A DNA stretch of 64,000 nt from Herbaspirillum autotrophicum. Lineage in GTDB: Bacteria > Pseudomonadota > Gammaproteobacteria > Burkholderiales > Burkholderiaceae_D. The translations under genes were made by a program, and so were the position numbers. Position 1 is the stretch's first letter. Each line of letters begins with the position of its first letter. Under the pieces are notes generated by a model. The model made no database searches and was not told where the DNA came from. It saw nothing but the letters and a program-made list of their open reading frames with translations. Below are positions 19,254-29,193 of this stretch, piece after piece. The stretch lies in NCBI RefSeq assembly GCF_001189915.1, contig NZ_LFLS01000002.1, positions 186,001 through 250,000 of the forward strand, written 5' to 3'.

Positions 19254-19991
19254 ATGAGTTACCAATGGAATTGGGGCATCCTGCTGCAACCGGTCGCCAC
19301 CGGCGAGCCAACCACCTATCTGGGGTGGCTGGCGCATGGCTTCATCAACACCGCAGTACTGACGTTTGCGGCCTGGATACTGGCCATGGTGGTTGGTTCG
19401 CTGTTTGGCATCATGCGCACCCTGCCCGGCAAATGGTGGCGCGCCATCGGCACCGCCTATGTCTCGATTTTCCGGAACATTCCACTGATCGTGCAGTTTT
19501 TCATCTGGTATTTCGTGATTCCGGAACTGCTGCCAGCCAGTATCGGCGACTGGATCAAGGGCCTGGAACCGTATACGCAATTTTTCGTGGTATCCATTTT
19601 CAGCCTTGGCATCTATACCGGTTCGCGCATTTGCGAACAGGTCCGCGCCGGCATCAATGCGCTGCCGCGCGGCCAGCGCAATGCCGGTATGGCGCTGGGG
19701 TTCACGCTGGGTCAGACCTATCGCTACATTTTATTGCCGGTGACCTATCGCACCATTCTGGCGCCGCTGACGTCAGAGTTTCTGATCATTTCCAAAAACT
19801 CGGCGGTGGCCTCCACCATCGGCTTGCTGGAATTGTCAGGTCAGGCGCGGCAATTGGTGGACTACACCGCGCAACCGTATGAGTCATTCATCTGCGTCAC
19901 GCTGGCGTATGTCGCGCTGAATTTCCTGATCATTCGCCTGATGGGATGGATCCGCCATCGCACCAGCCTGCCCGGCCTGATGGAGTCGTAA
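19254..19991 (+). CDS. gltJ: GltJ-type amino-acid ABC transporter permease
   Basis: A 245-residue inner-membrane permease of the His/Glu/Gln family with about five membrane segments. Motifs include FRNIPLIVQFFIWYF and the EAA-type cytoplasmic loop (VRAGINALPRGQRNAGMALG). It starts after an AGGGAG site and ends one base before gltK. Confidence 0.9.
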   Translation: MSYQWNWGILLQPVATGEPTTYLGWLAHGFINTAVLTFAAWILAMVVGSLFGIMRTLPGKWWRAIGTAYVSIFRNIPLIVQFFIWYFVIPELLPASIGDWIKGLEPYTQFFVVSIFSLGIYTGSRICEQVRAGINALPRGQRNAGMALGFTLGQTYRYILLPVTYRTILAPLTSEFLIISKNSAVASTIGLLELSGQARQLVDYTAQPYESFICVTLAYVALNFLIIRLMGWIRHRTSLPGLMES

Positions 19992-19992
19992 C

Positions 19993-20673
19993 ATGTTTGA
20001 ATTTGACTGGAATACCATCCTCGAATCACGCACGCTGCTGGCCAGCGGCATGTGGCTGACACTCAAGATCACCCTGGTCGCGATCTGTTGCGGGCTGCTG
20101 TGGGGCACCGTGCTGGCGATGTTTCGCATCAGCAAGAATCGTTTCCTGACGCGCTTCGCCGAAATCTATGTCGCCGTGTTCCGTTCGATTCCGCTGGTCA
20201 TGCTGTTGCTCTGGTTCTTTCTGATCGTGCCGCAGTTTCTCAAGGCGCTGTTCGATCTGTCGCCAAGTGTGGATATCCGTACGGTATCGGCCATGGTCGC
20301 GTTCTCCTTGCTGGAAGCGGCATTCTTTTGCGAAATCATGCGCGCCGGCATCCAGAGTCTGCCGCGCGGACAATTTCTGGCGGCCCGTGCGCTGGGCATG
20401 AATCCGTATCAGTCGATGCGTTTCATCATCTTGCCGCAAGCATGGAAAGCCATGCTGCCGCTGATCCTGACGCAATGCATCGTGATTTTTCAGGATACCT
20501 CGCTGGTGTATGTCATCGCCCTCGGCGATTTCTTCCGGCGTGCCACCAGCATCGGTGAGCGTGATGGCAACATCGTGCAGATGCTGCTGTTCGCCGGGCT
20601 GGTGTACTGGATTATCTGTTCGCTGTTATCACTGATCGTCAAACTGGTGCAATCAAGGACTTCGCATGCTTGA
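19993..20673 (+). CDS. gltK: GltK-type amino-acid ABC transporter permease
   Basis: The second membrane subunit, 226 residues, with the same architecture as Glt[19 protein letters not shown] and the EAA loop [20 protein letters not shown]. Its last codons overlap the ATPase gene by 8 bases, which indicates translational coupling. Confidence 0.9.
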   Translation: MFEFDWNTILESRTLLASGMWLTLKITLVAICCGLLWGTVLAMFRISKNRFLTRFAEIYVAVFRSIPLVMLLLWFFLIVPQFLKALFDLSPSVDIRTVSAMVAFSLLEAAFFCEIMRAGIQSLPRGQFLAARALGMNPYQSMRFIILPQAWKAMLPLILTQCIVIFQDTSLVYVIALGDFFRRATSIGERDGNIVQMLLFAGLVYWIICSLLSLIVKLVQSRTSHA

Positions 20674-21391
20674 GTTAAGAAACGTTTCCAAATGGTATGG
20701 CAAATTCCGGGCCCTGACCGAATGCAGTGTCAGTATTGCCAAGGGCGATGTGGTGGTGTTTTGCGGACCGTCGGGTTCCGGCAAATCGACACTGATCAAA
20801 CTGATCAATGGTCTGGAAGAGTTTCAGGATGGCGACATCCTGTTCAAGGGCAAATCGCTGCGCGCCGCCGGCACCAGCATGAATGCCCTGCGCACCCGAA
20901 TCGGTATGGTGTTTCAGCACTTTGAGCTGTTCCCGCATTTATCGGTACGCGACAATCTGACGATTGCCCAGGTCCGGGTACTCGGTCGCGATCAGGCGCA
21001 AGCCGGCAAGAAAGCGGAAATGCTGCTGGAACGGGTCGGCATGTCGGCCCACATCGACAAGTTTCCGGCGCAATTGTCGGGCGGTCAGCAACAACGGGTC
21101 GCCATCGCCCGCGCCTTGTGCATGGACCCGGAAGTGATGCTGTTCGATGAACCGACATCCGCGCTTGATCCGGAAATGATCAATGAAGTCCTGGCGGTGA
21201 TGACGGAGTTGGCGCAGGAAGGCATGACCATGCTGTGCGTGACGCACGAAATGGGTTTTGCCAAACGCGTCGCCAACAAGGTGGTGTTCATGGATCAAGG
21301 GTGCATCGTCGAAGACACGCCCAAGGACGCCTTCTTCAACACGCCGCAGACTGACCGTGCACAGGATTTTCTGAACAAGATCATTCACTGA
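20666..21391 (+). CDS. gltL: GltL-type amino-acid ABC transporter ATP-binding protein
   Basis: A 241-residue ABC ATPase. Walker [10 protein letters not shown] (about residues 35-43), signature [15 protein letters not shown] and Walker [16 protein letters not shown] are intact, followed by the switch His in [11 protein letters not shown]. It closes the transporter operon. A close paralogue lies at 62292. Confidence 0.95.
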   Translation: MLELRNVSKWYGKFRALTECSVSIAKGDVVVFCGPSGSGKSTLIKLINGLEEFQDGDILFKGKSLRAAGTSMNALRTRIGMVFQHFELFPHLSVRDNLTIAQVRVLGRDQAQAGKKAEMLLERVGMSAHIDKFPAQLSGGQQQRVAIARALCMDPEVMLFDEPTSALDPEMINEVLAVMTELAQEGMTMLCVTHEMGFAKRVANKVVFMDQGCIVEDTPKDAFFNTPQTDRAQDFLNKIIH

Positions 21392-21400
21392 ACTACGGAA

Positions 21401-21423
21401 ACGGCCGGCACCATGCCGGCCGT
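21401..21423. terminator. hairpin between convergent genes
   Basis: ACGGCCGGC (21401-21409) pairs perfectly with GCCGGCCGT (21415-21423). It lies between gltL and the convergent GntR gene. Reading leftward it is followed by TTTCCG, so it is a weak terminator candidate. Confidence 0.5.
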
Positions 21424-21452
21424 GGCTGCCGCAGATGGGCCACACTCTCGCC

Positions 21453-22097
21453 TCAGGCGAATCCGACCCGCTCCATGGTGCCGATATGCCGCCCCAGCAA
21501 CTGTATCGCCCGCTCTGCATTGCGCTCTTTCAAGGCATCGATGATCAGCCTGTGATCCTGATCGGAGCGCGGTTGCCAGCCGCGCACCAGTCCCGCTGCG
21601 AACAGATAGCGCGAGTTGGTCAACTGCAATTGTTTCAATGTCGCCAGCAAGCGCGGCATACCGCATTCGCTCACCAATCCTTCATGAAACGCACAATTGG
21701 CGGCATCCCATTCAATCAGTGAAGCCGCCTGCGCACACTGATCCTGCGTCGCTTCCAGGCGGGCGATATGCAGCTCGGTCAGTTTCGGCACGCTGTGCCT
21801 GAGCGCCAGCACTTCCAGCGCGGCCCGCATTTCCATTGTCTCCTTGATGGCTTCTGTCGTCAGTGTCGTCACACGCACGCCGCGTCGCGGCAAGCTGATC
21901 ACCAAACCTTGTGCCTCCAGACGCTGGAACGCCTCGCGCACCGGCACATGGCTCGATTGAAACTCCAGCGCCACGTGATCCTGGCGCAGGGCTGCCCCGC
22001 CTTCAATTTCGCCGCGCACGATACGCGTGCGCAACAGATCTGCAATGCGTTCTGACGATGTCGGCAGTTGGGGATGGTCGGTGTTTGGCGCAGACAT
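21453..22097 (-). CDS. GntR-family regulator, FCD (FadR) type
   Basis: A 214-residue regulator. The N-terminal winged helix (ALRQDHVALEFQSSHVPVREAFQRLEAQGLV) is followed by an all-helical FCD effector domain with the usual metal-binding His and Asp residues (WDAANCAFHEGL, DHRLIIDAL). I start at ATG 22097, because the upstream extension is an AT-rich, Phe-rich translation of the promoter. It faces the biotin operon head-to-head and ends against gltL; its target could be either. Confidence 0.88.
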   Translation of the reverse strand: MSAPNTDHPQLPTSSERIADLLRTRIVRGEIEGGAALRQDHVALEFQSSHVPVREAFQRLEAQGLVISLPRRGVRVTTLTTEAIKETMEMRAALEVLALRHSVPKLTELHIARLEATQDQCAQAASLIEWDAANCAFHEGLVSECGMPRLLATLKQLQLTNSRYLFAAGLVRGWQPRSDQDHRLIIDALKERNAERAIQLLGRHIGTMERVGFA

Positions 22098-22103
22098 TTC
22101 GAG

Positions 22104-22207
22104 ATTATCTATAAAATTAAGGCTTGTTGAGAAAAAATAAAAGAATATAGAATAAAAAACAGAGAATCCACCAAATAAAACGGTGATCAACTCCAAATTA
22201 TCTATAA
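22104..22207. repeat. two copies of ATTATCTATAA flanking the GntR-bioB intergenic region
   Basis: The 11-mer ATTATCTATAA occurs at 22104-22114, 7 bases upstream of the GntR start, and again at 22197-22207, 61 bases before the bioB start. Each is nearly palindromic (ATTAT-n-n-ATAAT). The placement at both ends of a very AT-rich 170-base gap suggests paired operator sites, most simply for the adjacent GntR protein. Reading them as -10-like elements is the alternative. Confidence 0.5.
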
Positions 22208-22267
22208 TTTTTCAACAGCGATGATGACATGCTTTGCCGCTGTCTGACAGCTCACCCGGTTACCACC

Positions 22268-23293
22268 ATGCACTTGTCCGCCGATTCACTTGCCGTTTCC
22301 CCCCAACCGCCCTGCGCTACTTCACTTGCCGCACCAACGTCATGGAAAACCAGCGAAGTGGAAGCATTATTCGCACTGCCATTTCTGGATCTGCTGCATC
22401 AGGCACAAACCACGCATCGGGCGCATTTCCCTGCCAATGAAATCCAGTTATCGACCTTGCTGTCGATCAAGACCGGCGGTTGCCCGGAAGATTGCGGCTA
22501 TTGCTCGCAATCATCGAAATATGAAACCAGCGGCGCCAAACCGACCAAACTGATGTCGTTGCCGGACGTACTGGCGGCGGCACAGCAGGCCAAGGATCAG
22601 GGTGCCACGCGTTTCTGCATGGGCGCCGCCTGGCGCAATCCCAAAGAGCGCGATATGCCGGCAGTAACCGAGATGGTGACGGCGGTGCGTGCACTTGGCC
22701 TGGAAACCTGCATCACGCTCGGCATGCTGAGCGGCGAGCAAGCCGGCGCACTGAAGCAGGCCGGCCTCGATTACTACAATCACAACCTCGATACCGCGCC
22801 CGATTTCTACGGCAACATCATTTCCACCCGGCCTTATCAGAGCCGCCTCGATACCCTGCAAAAGGTACGTGATGCCGGCCTGCGCGTATGTTGCGGCGGC
22901 ATTATCGGCATGGGCGAAAGCCGCCGCCAGCGCGCCGCACTGATCGCGCAACTGGCGGGACTCGATCCGTATCCGGAATCGGTGCCTATCAATCATCTGG
23001 TGCCGATCAAAGGCACGCCGCTGGAAAACGCGCCACCGCTCGATCCGCTGGAATTTGTCCGCACCATCGCGGTGGCGCGCATCACCATGCCGCGCACCGT
23101 TGTGCGCCTGTCCGCCGGCCGCGAACAGATGGATGACGCCTTGCAGACCCTGTGCTTTGCCGCCGGCGCCAACTCGATTTTCCTCGGCGCGCGGTTGCTG
23201 ACCACCCCCAATGCCGACATGGGCAATGACCGCAAGCTGTTTGACCGGCTCGGCCTGAAGCCGATGCCGGCAGCCGGCCAGCCAGCCGCGTGA
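22268..23293 (+). CDS. bioB: biotin synthase
   Basis: A radical-SAM enzyme that inserts sulfur into dethiobiotin as the last step of biotin synthesis. The 4Fe-4S/SAM motif C-x3-C-x2-C is visible in [16 protein letters not shown]; the Cys and Arg ligands of the second cluster fall in the conserved regions around [21 protein letters not shown] and [15 protein letters not shown]. The start at ATG 22268 gives 341 residues, the usual length; ATG 22229 would add 13. First gene of a tightly packed bio operon. Confidence 0.97.
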   Translation: MHLSADSLAVSPQPPCATSLAAPTSWKTSEVEALFALPFLDLLHQAQTTHRAHFPANEIQLSTLLSIKTGGCPEDCGYCSQSSKYETSGAKPTKLMSLPDVLAAAQQAKDQGATRFCMGAAWRNPKERDMPAVTEMVTAVRALGLETCITLGMLSGEQAGALKQAGLDYYNHNLDTAPDFYGNIISTRPYQSRLDTLQKVRDAGLRVCCGGIIGMGESRRQRAALIAQLAGLDPYPESVPINHLVPIKGTPLENAPPLDPLEFVRTIAVARITMPRTVVRLSAGREQMDDALQTLCFAAGANSIFLGARLLTTPNADMGNDRKLFDRLGLKPMPAAGQPAA

Positions 23294-24630
23294 GTGGCAT
23301 CGCCGCGCCGGAACATCGCATGAACGCCGCAGCACCGGCAGCACCGCGACTGACGCTGCCGGAGCAGTCCGGCACAGCGCTGCCATCGGTCTCCTGGAAC
23401 CAGGAATTCTGTCATGGTGCCTGGGTGCTGAGCAGCTATGCCGATGTCAGCACCGCCTTGCGCGATCCGCGCTTTTCAGTACAGCGCAGCCGGCGCTGGA
23501 TCAACAGCAGCATCGATCCGGCGCGCACAGATCGCACCCAAAGAATCGCTGAGCAGCATCAATTGCGCGCATTCAAGCGTATCTTGTCGCGATCGTTGCT
23601 ATTTCTCGACGGTCATTCCCATACCCGCTTGCGGCGCGTGATGCAGGCCGGCTTCAGCGCCGCTGCCTTGCAACGGCAAGCGCCGGCCATCAGCGCCATT
23701 GCCGAACGCCTGATACAGCAGATACTGGCGCGCGCCAGCGTCAATGCGAGCGGCGCCACCGTAGTCGAGTTCGACTTCATCCGCGATTTTGCCCGTCCGC
23801 TGCCGATACTGGTGATCGCCGAACTGCTCGGCATCACGCTCGACGGCCACAGCGGCTTTGTCGCAGCGGCCAGCGCCATTGCGGCTTTCATCGGCAGCCC
23901 GACGCCGACCATGCCGCTGGCGTTGGCGGCGCAGGAGGCACTGACGCAATTGCTCACGCATTTCCACCATGAGATCGCACTGCGCCGCACACAACCGCGA
24001 GACGACCTGGTCGGCCAGTTGATGGAAGCCGAAAGCACGGGTGCCATCAGCGCCATGGAAATGCTGGCGCAGTGTTGCACGCTGCTGTTCGCCGGCTATG
24101 AAACGACCCGCCATCTGCTCGGCAACGGCGTGCTGGCGCTGTTGCAACATCCGCTGCAATGGCAGGCACTGCAAGCAAGTCCAGAGCGGTTGCCGCGCGC
24201 CTTGCGGGAATTGTTGCGCTATCACAGCCCGGTGCAGTACACCGGGCGCCGGCTGACTGCCGATCTCGAATGGCATGGCCAGCAGTTGCGCCGCGGACAA
24301 CTGGTGATTTTGCAGATTGCCGCCGCCAACCGCGACCCGCAACGCTTCAGCAATCCGGATCAGTTGGATATCAGTCGTGACGAAGGCAATCATCTGGCCT
24401 TCGGCCATGGGCCGCATGTCTGTATCGGCGCCACGCTGACTTATATGGAAGCCGAACTTGCGATGCGTGCCCTGCTGCGCGCCCTGCCCGATCTGCAACT
24501 TCAGCCGCAGGGCTGGCGCTGGGACAGCAACGATGCCTATCGCGGCCTGACCACGCTGCCCCTGACGTGCGTCATCGCGCCGCCTGCCGTCCAAGTGAGC
24601 ACCGCTTCATCGGAACCTCGTCATGGATGA
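23290..24630 (+). CDS. cytochrome P450 inside the biotin operon (BioI-like role possible)
   Basis: A soluble bacterial P450 of about 440 residues, starting at GTG 23290 (overlapping the bioB stop) or ATG 23320. The I-helix motif FAGYETTRH, the ExxR motif LRELLRY and the haem-thiolate signature [13 protein letters not shown] are all intact. No fused redox partner is present. It overlaps bioF by 8 bases, so it is a true operon member. In Bacillus subtilis the P450 BioI makes pimeloyl-ACP by oxidative cleavage of long acyl-ACPs; a similar pimelate-supplying role is a reasonable inference here. The family call is firm, the role is not. Confidence 0.88.
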   Translation: MSGIAAPEHRMNAAAPAAPRLTLPEQSGTALPSVSWNQEFCHGAWVLSSYADVSTALRDPRFSVQRSRRWINSSIDPARTDRTQRIAEQHQLRAFKRILSRSLLFLDGHSHTRLRRVMQAGFSAAALQRQAPAISAIAERLIQQILARASVNASGATVVEFDFIRDFARPLPILVIAELLGITLDGHSGFVAAASAIAAFIGSPTPTMPLALAAQEALTQLLTHFHHEIALRRTQPRDDLVGQLMEAESTGAISAMEMLAQCCTLLFAGYETTRHLLGNGVLALLQHPLQWQALQASPERLPRALRELLRYHSPVQYTGRRLTADLEWHGQQLRRGQLVILQIAAANRDPQRFSNPDQLDISRDEGNHLAFGHGPHVCIGATLTYMEAELAMRALLRALPDLQLQPQGWRWDSNDAYRGLTTLPLTCVIAPPAVQVSTASSEPRHG

Positions 24631-25792
24631 TTTTCAAACCGCGCTGGCCGATCTGCAAGCACAGCACCTGTTGCGCCAGCGACGTATCGTGGACGGTCCG
24701 CAAGGCCCGCTGTTGCAGGTCGACGGCAAGTCGTACCTGGCATTTTGCAGCAACGATTATCTGGGACTGGCGAACCACCCGGCATTACTCGCTGCGGCCC
24801 AGGCCGGTATGCAGCAATTCGGCATGGGCGCGGCAGCATCGGCGCTGATCAGTGGTCACAGCGCTGCCCACGAGATGCTGGAACAGGAACTGGCGGCCTT
24901 TGTGGAGATGCCGCGCGCGCTGTATTTTTCCAATGGCTACATGGCCAATCTCGGCGTCATCGCCGCCCTGACCGGTCCCGGCGACACGGTCTTTGGCGAC
25001 CGCCTCAATCATGCCTCGCTGATCGATGGCGCGCGTCTGTCGCGTGCCGACTTCAAGGTCTATCCACACGGCGATACGGCGACCCTGGCACGCTTGCTGG
25101 CCAAATGCCACAGCCGGCGCAAACTGGTGGTCACCGATGCCGTCTTCAGCATGGATGGCGATATTGCTCCCTTGGCTGCATTGCTGGATTTGTGCGAGCG
25201 TCATGATGCCTGGTTGCTGGTGGATGATGCCCATGGTTTTGGGGTACTCGGTACGCAAGGGCGCGGCAGCCTGCGGCATTTCTCGCTGCGTTCGGAACGC
25301 CTGATCTATATGGGCACGCTGGGCAAAGCCGCCGGTGTCGCCGGCGCTTTCGTTGCCGCCAGCGATAACCTGATTGCGTGGCTGCTGCAACGCGCGCGCA
25401 CCTATATGTTCACCACCGGCAATCCGGCACTGCTGGCGACGGCGGCATCGGCCAGTCTCAAGCTGATTGCGGCAGAACCATGGCGGCGTACCCGCTTGCA
25501 GGAACTCGGCGCTTATCTGCACCAGGCACTGCGCGGTTTGCCGTGGCCACTGGCAGCATCGATCACCGCGATTCATCCGTTGCTGGTCGGTGATAACCAG
25601 ACGGTACAGGCACTGGCACAGCTGCTGCGCGCGCAATCGGTCTGGGTGCCGGCAATCTGCCCGCCCACGGTGCCCAGGGGCACGGCGCGTCTGCGTATTT
25701 CCTTGTCGGCATTGCATACCGAAGCCCATATTGACCAACTGGCGCAGGCGCTCGGCGCGGCCGCCACCGCACTGACACGGACGGCACCATGA
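24623..25792 (+). CDS. bioF: 8-amino-7-oxononanoate synthase
   Basis: A PLP-dependent alpha-oxoamine synthase joining pimeloyl thioester and alanine. The PLP-binding Lys lies in [16 protein letters not shown], the cofactor-binding Asp/His in [17 protein letters not shown] and the N-terminal motif in [12 protein letters not shown]. Its 389 residues match the family. It overlaps the P450 gene by 8 bases and bioA by ATGA. Confidence 0.96.
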   Translation: MDDFQTALADLQAQHLLRQRRIVDGPQGPLLQVDGKSYLAFCSNDYLGLANHPALLAAAQAGMQQFGMGAAASALISGHSAAHEMLEQELAAFVEMPRALYFSNGYMANLGVIAALTGPGDTVFGDRLNHASLIDGARLSRADFKVYPHGDTATLARLLAKCHSRRKLVVTDAVFSMDGDIAPLAALLDLCERHDAWLLVDDAHGFGVLGTQGRGSLRHFSLRSERLIYMGTLGKAAGVAGAFVAASDNLIAWLLQRARTYMFTTGNPALLATAASASLKLIAAEPWRRTRLQELGAYLHQALRGLPWPLAASITAIHPLLVGDNQTVQALAQLLRAQSVWVPAICPPTVPRGTARLRISLSALHTEAHIDQLAQALGAAATALTRTAP

Positions 25793-27132
25793 ACGGGCCA
25801 CTGTCATCAGCGCTGATGCAACGCAGCCTGCGCAGTGTCTGGCATCCCTGCACGCAAATGCAACACCATGAAGCGACACCGCTGATTCCGATTGTGCGCG
25901 GCCAAGGTGCATGGCTGTACGACGCTGACGGCCGGCGCTATCTGGATGCCATCAGTTCGTGGTGGGTCAACCTGTTCGGCCACGCCAACGGCCGCATCAA
26001 TGCCGCCCTCAAGGATCAGCTGGACCGGCTGGAACATGCGATGCTGGCCGGCTTCACCCATGAACCGGTGATTGCGCTGTCGGAACAGTTGTCGGCCTTG
26101 ACCGGGCATGTGCTGGGGCATTGTTTCTATGCTTCGGACGGCGCCTCAGCCGTCGAAATCGCCTTGAAAATGAGCGTGCATGCCTGGCGCAATGCCGGCC
26201 ACACTGCCAAGCAAGAGTTTGTCTGCCTGCAAGGCGGGTATCACGGCGAAACGCTGGGCGCGCTCGGCGTCACCGATATGCCCTTGTTCCGCGAAGCGTA
26301 TGGGGCGCTGGTACGCCCGGCACATGTGGTGGCATCCCCCGATCCGCGGCAGGCACGCGACGGCGAGTCTGCCGCAGATGTGGCGGCGCGGTCGCTGGCG
26401 GAACTTGAACAGTTGCTGCAACAACGGGCTGGTCATATCGCTGCCGTGATTATCGAGCCGCTGGTGCAGTGCGCCAACGGCATGGCCATGCATGCGCCGG
26501 ACTATTTATCGGCGCTGCGCCGCCTGTGCGACACCTGGCAAGTGCATCTGATCGCCGATGAAATTGCAGTCGGTTGCGGCCGCAGCGGCACCTTCTTTGC
26601 ATGTGAACAGGCGGCCATCTGGCCTGACTTTCTGTGTCTGTCCAAAGGGATCAGCGGCGGCTATCTGCCACTGTCACTGGTAATGACGCGGGATGATATC
26701 TACGCTGCGTTTTACGCCAGCGATATGCGCCGGGGCTTTCTGCATTCGCATTCGTATACCGGCAATCCGCTCGCCTGCCGGGCGGCGCTGGCCACGCTGG
26801 CGATTTTCCGGGAAGACCGGATACTGGAACGCAATCAGGCGCTGGCCGGCAGTATGACCGCCGCCTTGCAACCGCTGGCACAAGACCCGCGCATCATGCA
26901 CTTTCGCCAGCGCGGAATGATCTGGGCCTGTGATGCGCGCATCACCGATACCGCTCTGGCTGCGACCTTCGCACGCCGCTTCGCCGCCGAGGCCTGCCGC
27001 CAGGAATTGCTGCTGCGGCCAATCGGCCAGACCATCTACCTGATGCCGCCTTACATACTGGACGGAGATGAAGTCGCGCTGCTGGCCGACCGCACCTGTC
27101 GCGTGTTTGACCGTGTCATGCAAGGAACATGA
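25789..27132 (+). CDS. bioA: adenosylmethionine--8-amino-7-oxononanoate aminotransferase
   Basis: A class III PLP transaminase of 447 residues that uses SAM as amino donor to make 7,8-diaminopelargonate. Recognisable segments are [33 protein letters not shown], the cofactor-binding [13 protein letters not shown] and the PLP Lys in [15 protein letters not shown]. The start codon overlaps the bioF stop. Confidence 0.96.
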   Translation: MNGPLSSALMQRSLRSVWHPCTQMQHHEATPLIPIVRGQGAWLYDADGRRYLDAISSWWVNLFGHANGRINAALKDQLDRLEHAMLAGFTHEPVIALSEQLSALTGHVLGHCFYASDGASAVEIALKMSVHAWRNAGHTAKQEFVCLQGGYHGETLGALGVTDMPLFREAYGALVRPAHVVASPDPRQARDGESAADVAARSLAELEQLLQQRAGHIAAVIIEPLVQCANGMAMHAPDYLSALRRLCDTWQVHLIADEIAVGCGRSGTFFACEQAAIWPDFLCLSKGISGGYLPLSLVMTRDDIYAAFYASDMRRGFLHSHSYTGNPLACRAALATLAIFREDRILERNQALAGSMTAALQPLAQDPRIMHFRQRGMIWACDARITDTALAATFARRFAAEACRQELLLRPIGQTIYLMPPYILDGDEVALLADRTCRVFDRVMQGT

Positions 27133-27134
27133 GA

Positions 27135-27842
27135 ATGCAAGTAGCACCGCAAGCGTATTTCATCACCGGCACCGATACCGGCGTCGGCAAGACCCTGATC
27201 GCCTCGGCGCTGATGCACGCCATGGCCGGACAAGGCCGGCGGGTGGCCGGCATGAAGCCGGTGGCGTCCGGCACCACCTGGCACGACGGTGCCTGGCATA
27301 ACGACGACGTGGATGCCTTGCAAGCCGCATCCAACCTCACGTTCAATGCCGCGCTCGTCAATCCCTATCTGTTGCAAGAACCGGCCGCGCCGCATATCGC
27401 GGCTGCCGCCGAGGGCATCGGCATCGACCTCGATCATATCGAACGCTGCTATCAGACGCTGTGTGCCAGCGCCGACACCGTCATCGTCGAAGGTGTCGGT
27501 GGTTTCATCGTTCCGCTCAACGACCACTGCGACACCGCGGATCTGGTGTGCCGCCTCGATCTGCCGGTGATTCTGGTGGTGGGGATCAGGCTCGGTTGCA
27601 TCAGCCACGCATTGCTGACCATCGAGGCAATTGCCGCGCGCGGTTTGCACCTCGCAGGATGGGTGGCGAACCTGACAACGCCGGAGACGGCCAATGTGAC
27701 GCCCATGATTGCCACTTTGCAGCGCCGCATCAACGCGCCCTTGCTGGGCTGCGTGCCCTGCCTGCCGGCAGCGGATGCCGCCGGCGCGGCGCACTTCCTC
27801 GATATGACGGCCTTGCTGACGGCAAATAATACGTCCAGATGA
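27135..27842 (+). CDS. bioD: dethiobiotin synthetase
   Basis: An ATP-dependent ring-closing carboxylase that makes dethiobiotin. The P-loop reads GTDTGVGKTLIASAL and the second conserved segment VEGVGGFIVPLNDH. Two starts are possible: ATG 27129 overlaps the bioA stop, but AAGGAA at 27122-27127 is spaced correctly only for ATG 27135. Last gene of the operon before a strong terminator. bioC and bioH are not in the window. Confidence 0.95.
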   Translation: MQVAPQAYFITGTDTGVGKTLIASALMHAMAGQGRRVAGMKPVASGTTWHDGAWHNDDVDALQAASNLTFNAALVNPYLLQEPAAPHIAAAAEGIGIDLDHIERCYQTLCASADTVIVEGVGGFIVPLNDHCDTADLVCRLDLPVILVVGIRLGCISHALLTIEAIAARGLHLAGWVANLTTPETANVTPMIATLQRRINAPLLGCVPCLPAADAAGAAHFLDMTALLTANNTSR

Positions 27843-27885
27843 AACAACGCCGGCGTCAGGAATGCTCCCGACGCCGGCGTTGTTT
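27842..27885. terminator. bidirectional terminator after bioD and prpF
   Basis: A perfect 16-base stem (27842-27857 with 27870-27885) carries a 12-base loop. Its outer arms are AAAC and GTTT, giving short U-rich ends in both directions. It separates the convergent bioD and prpF genes. Confidence 0.85.
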
Positions 27886-27911
27886 ATGTTTGCAGTCTGC
27901 GCGGGGCCTGC

Positions 27912-29102
27912 TTAAAACGCATCTCCCGGCACTCGCACCCAACCTTCCATCAGCACGCGTGCGCTGCGACTCATGATGGCTTTGGAGACGCTCCATTCGC
28001 CGTTGACCTGTACCGCTTCAGCGCCGACGCGCAAAGTACCCGACGGATGGCCGAAGCGCACTGCGCTTTGCTTGCCGCCGCCGGCGGCCAGATTGACCAG
28101 CGTGCCCGGTACGGCGGCGGCGGTGCCGATGGCCACTGCTGCCGTGCCCATCATGGCGTGGTGCAGTTTGCCCATCGACATCGCGCGCACCAGCAAATCG
28201 ACATCGGCGCTGGTGACTTGTTTGCCGCTCGACGCCACATAGGCAGCCGGTTTGGCGACGAACGCCACCTTCGGCGTGTGCTGACGCTTGGCGGCTTCGC
28301 TGATGTCCTTGATCAGCCCCATGCGCACCGCACCCCAGGCGCGAATCGTTTCGAATCTGGCCAGCGCAGCCGGATCGCTGTTGATGGCGTCTTGCAGTTC
28401 AGTACCGGTGTAGCCGATCTCTTCGGCGTTGAGGAAAATGGTCGGAATGCCGGCGTTGATCATGGTGGCCTTGAAGGTGCCGATACCCGGCACTTCCAGA
28501 TCATCGACCAGATTGCCGGTCGGGAACATGGAACCGCCTGCGCCCTCCTCGTCTGCTGCCGGGTCCATGAATTCCAGCTGCACTTCGGCTGCCGGGAAGG
28601 TCACGCCGTCGAGTTCGAAATCACCGGTTTCCTGTACTTCGCCATTGGTAACCGGCACATGGGCGATGATGGTCTTGCTGATATTGGCTTGCCAGATGCG
28701 CACCGTGGCCATGCCGTCTTGCGGCACCCGGCTCGGATGAATCAGGCCGCTGCTGATGGCAAACGAGCCGACCGCCGCCGACAGATTGCCGCAGTTGCCG
28801 CTCCAGTCGACAAACGCCTTGTCGATGGCGACCTGACCAAACAGGTAATCGACATCGTGGTCCGGCTTGCTGCTCTTGGACAAGATCACGGTCTTGCTGG
28901 TGCTCGACGTCGCACCGCCCATGCCGTCGATTTGCTTGCCGTAAGGATCGGGACTGCCGATCACGCGCATCAGCAAGGCATCGCGCGCCGCGCCCGGTAC
29001 CTGCGCCGAGGCCGGCAAATCCTGCAAGCGGAAAAACACGCCCTTGCTGGTGCCGCCACGGATGTAGCTGGCCGGAATCTTGATTTGCGGTAAATGTTTC
29101 AT
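27912..29102 (-). CDS. prpF: 2-methylaconitate cis-trans isomerase
   Basis: A 396-residue PrpF-family isomerase of the methylcitrate cycle for propionate breakdown; it converts the AcnD product into the isomer hydrated by aconitase. IKIPASYIRGGTSKGVFF at the N-terminus and GMGGATSSTSKTVIL are diagnostic, and the diaminopimelate-epimerase-like two-domain length fits. It follows acnD by 91 bases in the same operon. Confidence 0.96.
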   Translation of the reverse strand: MKHLPQIKIPASYIRGGTSKGVFFRLQDLPASAQVPGAARDALLMRVIGSPDPYGKQIDGMGGATSSTSKTVILSKSSKPDHDVDYLFGQVAIDKAFVDWSGNCGNLSAAVGSFAISSGLIHPSRVPQDGMATVRIWQANISKTIIAHVPVTNGEVQETGDFELDGVTFPAAEVQLEFMDPAADEEGAGGSMFPTGNLVDDLEVPGIGTFKATMINAGIPTIFLNAEEIGYTGTELQDAINSDPAALARFETIRAWGAVRMGLIKDISEAAKRQHTPKVAFVAKPAAYVASSGKQVTSADVDLLVRAMSMGKLHHAMMGTAAVAIGTAAAVPGTLVNLAAGGGKQSAVRFGHPSGTLRVGAEAVQVNGEWSVSKAIMSRSARVLMEGWVRVPGDAF

Positions 29103-29193
29103 GTACGTGGTCCTGACATAAACTGTGGTTCAACTGTAGTTCAACGGTGATGCGCCCGCGACCGGCAGCGCCTCACGCAGAGTCGATTGCCGT

